Both the position numbers and the translations under genes were made by a program. From Umbelopsis ramanniana AG (taxonomy: Eukaryota > Mucoromycota > Umbelopsidomycetes > Umbelopsidales > Umbelopsidaceae): a DNA stretch of 64,000 bases. The stretch's first letter is position 1. Each line of letters opens with the position of its first letter. The notes under the pieces were generated by a model that saw only the letters and a program-made list of their open reading frames with translations, made no database searches and was not told where the DNA came from. The DNA lies in NCBI RefSeq assembly GCF_025399195.1, contig NW_026252128.1, positions 153,785-217,784 on the forward strand, given 5' to 3'. Shown here in pieces: positions 59,078 through 64,000 of this stretch.

Positions 59078-60536
59078 GTCAGGTGCAGTAGAGAAAATAA
59101 AAAATTGAGGAGTACGAAGGGAAGTGCCACGTTCTTAAATTTTTTAATTCATTTCATGCGATAAAATAAAATATAGTCATCTCATAACAGGTTGTAGTAA
59201 TGAACGGTCCTAAGGGGCATACTGTACAGCTACACACAGTCAATTGTTCAATAAGCGATAAAGCATCTTTAAAAAGGAGAAATTCAGACAAAAAGCAATA
59301 CGAGCTTTGTTCATTATGTCGTTTGACTTTGATCGTTATTGAGAGAGTTCCTTTACTGGAAACGACGTGCCTTCCGCGGTGAAATATTGTAGTCCGTTGC
59401 TGCGTTGTAATTAAAGATCAGCCCATGATTGCTGCTGATCATATCGCTCTAAAAAATGTATCTTCCACTAAGCCGCCAGCGACAGCACTCTGAATCTCTT
59501 TAATCGCATTGATATGAAATGTTTCAGTAATCCTCAGGCTCACCTGCCCTTAATGGATCGTCTTAGAACAACCGAAAGTAACCAAGTAAAAGCACCTTAA
59601 TCCCACTTTGCACAGAAGGAAACCTTCAAAGCAAAAAAGTACTGGTAGGAAGTCTACATAGCATTCTGAAATCAGTTGCTTAAAGCATTTTCCAAAAATG
59701 GAACCCTTTCGCTCGTCGGCTGTTCAAGTGAACTTATATATCCAAGCTCCCTTGAGAATGGTCCATGGATAAGTTGATAAGATTTATCCCAAGTAATAGG
59801 ATATGCTTGTTATCAGGTTCGGCGCGACATCGCCATCCATTCATCAGCTGTAACAATTCAAGCTTACCAGTTTCTTACATAAGGTATTGCGATCTCGTTT
59901 CATTCGAAGATACGACAACCTTCACAATATAATCCACCATATTAGTTATACAATGAGATGCTCAAGAAGTATCCATAAGGCCTGTACCTTATATTTCGAA
60001 AAGGGTTAGGTTAATACGTTTTTTTTCTTTGGAGTCGACACCGAGGAATCAGGTTAGTGTGATGATTTAAGATAGAGCAAAACGTATACCAGTAAAGGTA
60101 GATCGGCGGCACTGCAAGTGGCATTTAATCGGTTTGAGCTTGGAGATGAAATGAGGCAAGAGCTACTATAATGATGGTATCTGAAAAGTTCTTAGTAGAG
60201 TAAAACGATCGCAGGATATAGCATTGAGCTTGTTTTACAGGTTATCATCAACTTGTTCCAGAGCTAATATTACTAGCTTTTAAAAAATGGTCCTTTGAAA
60301 GTGGTTTCCTTTTCTTAGTTTAACAAGTTGACAGAAATATACACTAGATTGTACTGACGGTAATTATAAGACAATAGAAATTCGTTATAGGATGGTTTTG
60401 TTGCTGTCCAAAACCCTAGTCCCCGCCTTTAAAACACCGCTCTAAGCCTCAATATGACTTGTTCCAGGGACGGCAACTTTTCAATATAGTACCATCTTTT
60501 TGCTTCTCAGAAGTAACGTTTCCTCCTAGCGTTCCA
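59078..60536. other. 1.46-kb gene-free region
   Basis: No supported gene, RNA or repeat. The right end is the promoter of the mannosyltransferase; no convincing TATA box. Confidence 0.4.
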
Positions 60537-61642
60537 ATGGCCGCGGGAACTCGGCTGTTTCTATTGAGGAACAACAAATCTCTACTCGTTGCCAGTGCCA
60601 CAGTACTTTCTATACTTTTGCTCTTCATCTTGACACCTCGGCGAGATTACACATGTCACACAATCATTCCAATTCATGAGACTGCCGAGCATTTTTCGAC
60701 AAAGCAGCAACCTCTAACATTTTCAAATCTCAACAATATTGTGGCCACTGGAAATGCCCGTCAAAACAGAGAGCATGTGCTTATATTGACCCCTCTGAAG
60801 AATGCCGAACCGTATTTGCCACGATACTTTGAGCTCATTGGAGCTCTAACTTACCCAAAAGAGCTCATATCTATGGCATTTTTAGTATCTGATACAACAG
60901 ATAAGACAATAGAAAATTTGAAGCAGTATGCGAACTCGAGCTCACAATCGGATCAACCCTATCATAGCATCAACATCTATGAAAAAGATTTTAATTTTAT
61001 AATGCCAGAAGGTGATCGACATCAGTTTGAAGTTCAAGCTCAACGGCGAAAGTTCATGGCAAGATCTCGCAACTATCTTTTGACTGCCGCCCTTAAAAAC
61101 GAACATGTTTGGGTCCTATGGCTGGATGTCGACGTTGTAGAGTACCCTGCTACAGTTTTGGATGATTTAACGTCTTTGGACGTTGACGTCGTAGTTCCCA
61201 ATTGCCTTTTAAAGACGGATGATGGTTCTTTCTGGGGATACGACAAAAATAATTGGCAAGAAACAGAGGAGAGCATCAATATGCAGAAAAGTCTCGATGA
61301 AGATGATGTGCTTGTGGAAGGTAAGCTAATTTCTACATATGCAATTTCAAGGCATTCTCTAACTTGAGTAATCGAGCAGGATATGAAGAACTTGATACTC
61401 GTAGAATTTACCTCACTGACTTCCCTACACATGGTGATAAACTTCATACAATACCACTGGACGGTGTTGGCGCCACTTTCACGCTTGTCAAAGCCATAGT
61501 TCACCGAGCAGGTGCAAATTTTCCTGCGTTTACGTTTCAACATGAGGTTGAAACAGAAGGCTTTGCTAAGATGGCAAGAGCCGTAGGATTTAGTGTCTTT
61601 GGCCTTCCAGCTTATCTAATATACCACATAAATAATAGTTAG
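60537..61642 (+). CDS. Mnn9/Anp1/Van1-family mannosyltransferase
   Basis: Two exons (60537-61320, 61380-61642) give 348 aa. An N-terminal signal anchor (LLVASATVLSILLLFIL) is followed by the GT62 catalytic domain: HVLILTPLKNAEPYLPRYFE, MAFLVSDTTD, FMARSRNYLL and the metal-binding WVLWLDVDVVEYP, with the later EGYEELDTRR and GVGATFTLVKA typical of the family. These are Golgi enzymes that extend the mannan alpha-1,6 backbone (M-Pol I/II). The start ATG 60537 lies after a short leader. In yeast several paralogues (Mnn9, Anp1, Van1) form complexes; which paralogue group applies is not resolved. Confidence 0.9.
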
Positions 61643-61759
61643 ATTGATCTCCTCTTGCCGGTATTTCTCGGTACTACAAATATATTAAATCACTTTATGA
61701 CTCCAATCCTTCATATACTTAATCAGTGAGCGAAACGGGGATAATAGAGGCTATTTTAT

Positions 61760-62150
61760 TTACTGCCCTACGTTCGAGTCGATGCCAAATGTGTTGTACT
61801 GCTTGGTCGAATTGTTGTCTACTTCAGATTCAACGCGAGTGGCATTCAGAGCTCAGCAGAGGTAGAGACAACTGACCATAGGCAAATCAAGTGCATCCCA
61901 TGAGATATCAATATCGTCTATTTTCACTATTGGACCATCAAAGGCGAATCTCACCAATGGTCGTCAACCCGATTTAAATGCCTTGAAACAATTAACAAAA
62001 GTCCATTTGCGCTTGAAATTTGCCTTCTTCAGCTCAACGGCAGACCGCCACATGTAATGCCAAAGAAGCATTTGAGAACAAAAGCGTACTACACAATTCG
62101 CTTTCCGTATAACTGAAGAAATCAAAATCGTCAACTTGTCAAGCAAAGTA
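61760..62150 (-). mobile_element. degraded coding remnant, probably 3' part of a LINE
   Basis: A minus-strand frame with in-frame stops reads SVIRKANCVVRFCSQML, MWRSAVELKKANFKRKWTFV, then FAFDGPIVKIDDIDISWDAL. It is clearly once-coding but degraded. Position and strand downstream of the LINE ORF1 fragment suggest it is the C-terminal end of a LINE ORF2; I cannot confirm the family. Confidence 0.35.
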
Positions 62151-62340
62151 TTTCATGTGTTTCATTCAGCTAGGGATGTAGTCGCGGCTGTAGTAAACTA
62201 CCAAGACCCATTCGATTAGAATTTTTTTATTTCTTTTCTTTCTTTCCGTGTAGTTGTTATCATCAGGAAACGCAATGGCGGTCACGGCACCATCAAGTAT
62301 AAGCTGTGGTTCTACCAGAGATACGGAAATACGGAGGCGG

Positions 62341-62690
62341 TCAATGTGGACTATGTTTGGAAGTATTAAAAATTTGTTCGAAGTGCGTTGAAGATGGCTT
62401 CGAGGGCATCTTCAACTGAGTTGTTGGAGGTGGGCATGGTGGAAAAGTCAAAGACAATTGCACCAGGATTGACGCTTCTGTAGATAAAGCCATTTTTGGC
62501 GACCACAGTAGCCAAAGGGTTGGTTGGAGCTTTGAATAAATTCTTGGTAACAGATGAAGCATATGAGGCTCTCATTGCGAGGGCCTTAGTTGGTGAAGGG
62601 TTGGTAGTTGTTGTTGGCCGGCTTTATCCGCGCCTTGCCTGTCGAGTTCACTGTTGGGGAACAACTTTTTTGGTTGTGTTCATGGTGAAA
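62341..62690 (-). mobile_element. LINE ORF1 fragment, copy C
   Basis: The frame 62366-62575 contains SVTKNLFKAPTNPLATVVA, IYRSVNPGAIVFDFS and SVEDALEAIF, homologous residue by residue to copy B at 63214-63552. The start-like ATG at about 62683 is followed by an in-frame stop after about ten codons, so the 5' part is frameshifted or mutated. Coding-like frame continues past 62341 after another frameshift. Confidence 0.6.
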
Positions 62691-62724
62691 CCTTTGAAGA
62701 GGATATAAGTGGTCCCCTTGTCGA

Positions 62725-63100
62725 AGGCCTCTACCTTGTTCAAAAGCTTCTCCTAACCATCCATTGATGGACACGGACACTTTTGTCTCGTAGAAAAGAC
62801 TGGTAATTGTACTGATCATCTGTTGTGGGAATCCAAAAGTTTGGAGAACTTTTTGGAGGTACCTAGGGTGTACTCGGTCATAGGCCTTATCTTGGTCCAT
62901 GAAAGCTCCAATCACTGCGTTTTCTGGGTCATTTTCTTGCATACGACACATGGTGGCACCTATTGTCCATCCGTTGTCTGATATGAGTCGATCCTTGATG
63001 AACCCTGTCTGATATTGCGTAATCATTCTGGGTAAATGATTCCGTAGTCGGTTAGATATCATTTTAGTGAACAATTTTGCATCCGTCTCAGTTGTGATTG
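62725..63100 (-). mobile_element. LINE reverse transcriptase fragment B
   Basis: The frame includes TETDAKLFTKMISNRLRNHL, QTGFIKDRLISDNGW, motif A AFMDQDKAYDRVHPRYL, GLRQGD (motif B) and ends abruptly a few codons later where an ORF1-like start begins. It covers RT motifs 0 to B but lacks the YADD motif. Non-LTR type (L1/Tx1-like). Confidence 0.75.
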
Positions 63101-63109
63101 CCTTCAGTT

Positions 63110-63552
63110 CATGATTGTTGAAAGTGATGCCTTGCTCTGTCGCTGTTTTGCGAAGTGCGGAGGCAACACTGGGGTCGAAAAGGATTTCGAATGGCAGCTC
63201 CTTTGGCGCCAATCTAGCGATATCCACGTATGGTTGCAGGCGTGTATTTTTCGAAGATTGCCAATAAGGCGTCCTCTACGACATCCTGGGTGGTCGGTAG
63301 ATGCGATAGGTCGAAAACAACTGCTCCGGAGTTGATGCTTCGGAACAGTGAGCCGGTGCTGGTGATAGCAGTTTTCAGTGTATTGGTGGGCGATTTGAAG
63401 AGGTTTTTGGTGACAGAGTTGGTATACGGTAGGCGCCCAGAGGGTGCCTTCTCAGGAGAGGTAGCGGGAGTGGGTAGTTGTTGTTGCTCGGGGTTGTCAG
63501 GTCCTCCAAGAGGAGACTGACTTTTCGCATGTGAACTTTTAGAAGTGGTCAT
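63110..63552 (-). mobile_element. LINE ORF1 fragment, copy B
   Basis: ATG at 63552 opens MTTSKSSHAKSQSPLGGPDN and continues with SVTKNLFKSPTNTLKTAIT, LFRSINSGAVVFDLSHLP and VVEDALLAIFEKYTP. The frame stops at 63214 after a shift; coding-like residues continue as YVDIARLAPKELPFEILFDP in another frame up to the RT fragment. It is an ORF1-like (gag-type) region that aligns with copy C. Confidence 0.6.
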
Positions 63553-64000
63553 GGAAGAAATCGTTTTCTGGCTTGGTGGTGTCTCTGCATGCTGTCGACC
63601 ACTTTTCCGACGGCCTGCTTCATATGCACCTTGGATGTCGTAAGTGGGTATCCCAGGTACATAGGACATGAGTCCGACTTTTCATCAAACCATTTGATGG
63701 TGGGAAAGCGTTCCCGCCATGGATCACTGGATCCATACATTGATATGCCTTCTGTCTTGCTAACATTGAGTTTTGCGTTGCTTCCAGCAGCGTAATCATT
63801 GTAAACCTCTAAGAGTTTGGAAAACTCCCAAAAATCATTGATGACCACCAGAATATCATCGGCATACGCCAGGTATGAGACTTTTTCCGTCAGCGGGACT
63901 TGAAAGCCATGAAGATTGTGGAGCAGTCCACGGAGCAGTGGTTCAATCATCAGGTTGAATAGCAAAGGTGATAGGGAATCTCCTTGACGAAGTCCTCGGC
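63549..64000 (-). mobile_element. LINE reverse transcriptase fragment A, cut by the window end
   Basis: The reading starts at the window edge with GLRQGDSLSPLLFNLMIEPL (motif B), VSYLAYADDILVVINDF (catalytic YADD), LNVSKTEGISMYGSS and PMYLGYPLTTSK, then ends near the ATG of ORF1 copy B. The palm/thumb part of a non-LTR RT; the rest lies outside the window. At nucleotide level its GLRQGD segment differs at about seven of 24 positions from fragment B, so the copies belong to different subfamilies or are old. Confidence 0.85.

Noticed and set aside
57529-61642. functional mannan-synthesis cluster of PMI and the Mnn9-like gene
   Set aside because: Only two genes 1.5 kb apart; no co-regulation signal seen.
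62254-62369. plus-strand exon-like stretch after a pyrimidine tract and AG
   Set aside because: The minus strand of the same bases continues the LINE-like coding frame, which explains it better.
1-64000. CRISPR arrays, rRNA, operon-like ribosome binding sites
   Set aside because: No regularly spaced repeats or rRNA sequence; spliced eukaryotic genes throughout.

Overview
The window looks like nuclear DNA of a filamentous fungus, most likely an early-diverging lineage (Mucoromycota, Mucorales-like). Almost every gene has short introns (about 59-84 nt, GTAAGT-like donors, YAG acceptors). The gene set is fungal: Rna14, Pex22, Sds22, Dbp5, an Ssk2/Wis4-type MAPKKK, a Mnn9/Anp1-type mannosyltransferase and a PMP3 proteolipid. 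The lineage call rests on gene flavour and intron style and was not tested.

Layout. 0.5-12 kb: ABHD10-like hydrolase (+), then a minus-strand run of PiT phosphate permease, SDS22, DBP5 and RNA14. 12.8-17 kb: a PMP3/SNA-type proteolipid and an M1 aminopeptidase (+). 17.5-26.2 kb: a Ser/Thr-rich single-pass protein (-), RINT1/TIP20-like tether (+), MATE-type transporter (+) and an unrecognised two-TM protein (-). 26.7-35.1 kb: EBP2 (+), a CBS-PB1-TM protein (+) and a large MAPKKK (-). 35.1-39.6 kb is gene-poor: tRNA-Asn, tRNA-Ile, a tRNA T-arm relic and a decayed LINE. 39.6-43.7 kb holds two tandem UDP-glycosyltransferases of equal length (549 aa) with a shared intron position. 44.7-50.8 kb (+): EF-hand protein, SUR7/PalI-like protein, RPAC2/RPC19 and PEX22. 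51.2-59.1 kb (-): FAD-linked oxidase, CobW/ZNG1-type GTPase, Rcf2/3-like protein and mannose-6-phosphate isomerase, with a MITE-like element between them. 60.5-61.6 kb: Mnn9-like transferase. 61.7-64 kb: rearranged LINE fragments.

Most genes are housekeeping (mRNA 3' end formation and export, ribosome biogenesis, PP1 and stress signalling, ER tethering, peroxisome import, glycosylation precursors). I see no convincing biosynthetic or defence cluster. The most unusual items are a 13-nt microexon carrying most of the CxCC motif of the CobW-type GTPase, an 18-nt microexon in the PMP3 gene, head-to-tail LINE fragments that keep their 5' ORF rather than their 3' end, a 188-bp element with 50-bp terminal inverted repeats plus a partial relative 2.4 kb away, and the tandem glycosyltransferase pair. 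Several genes share TATA boxes 52-67 nt upstream of the ATG, which helps choose starts.
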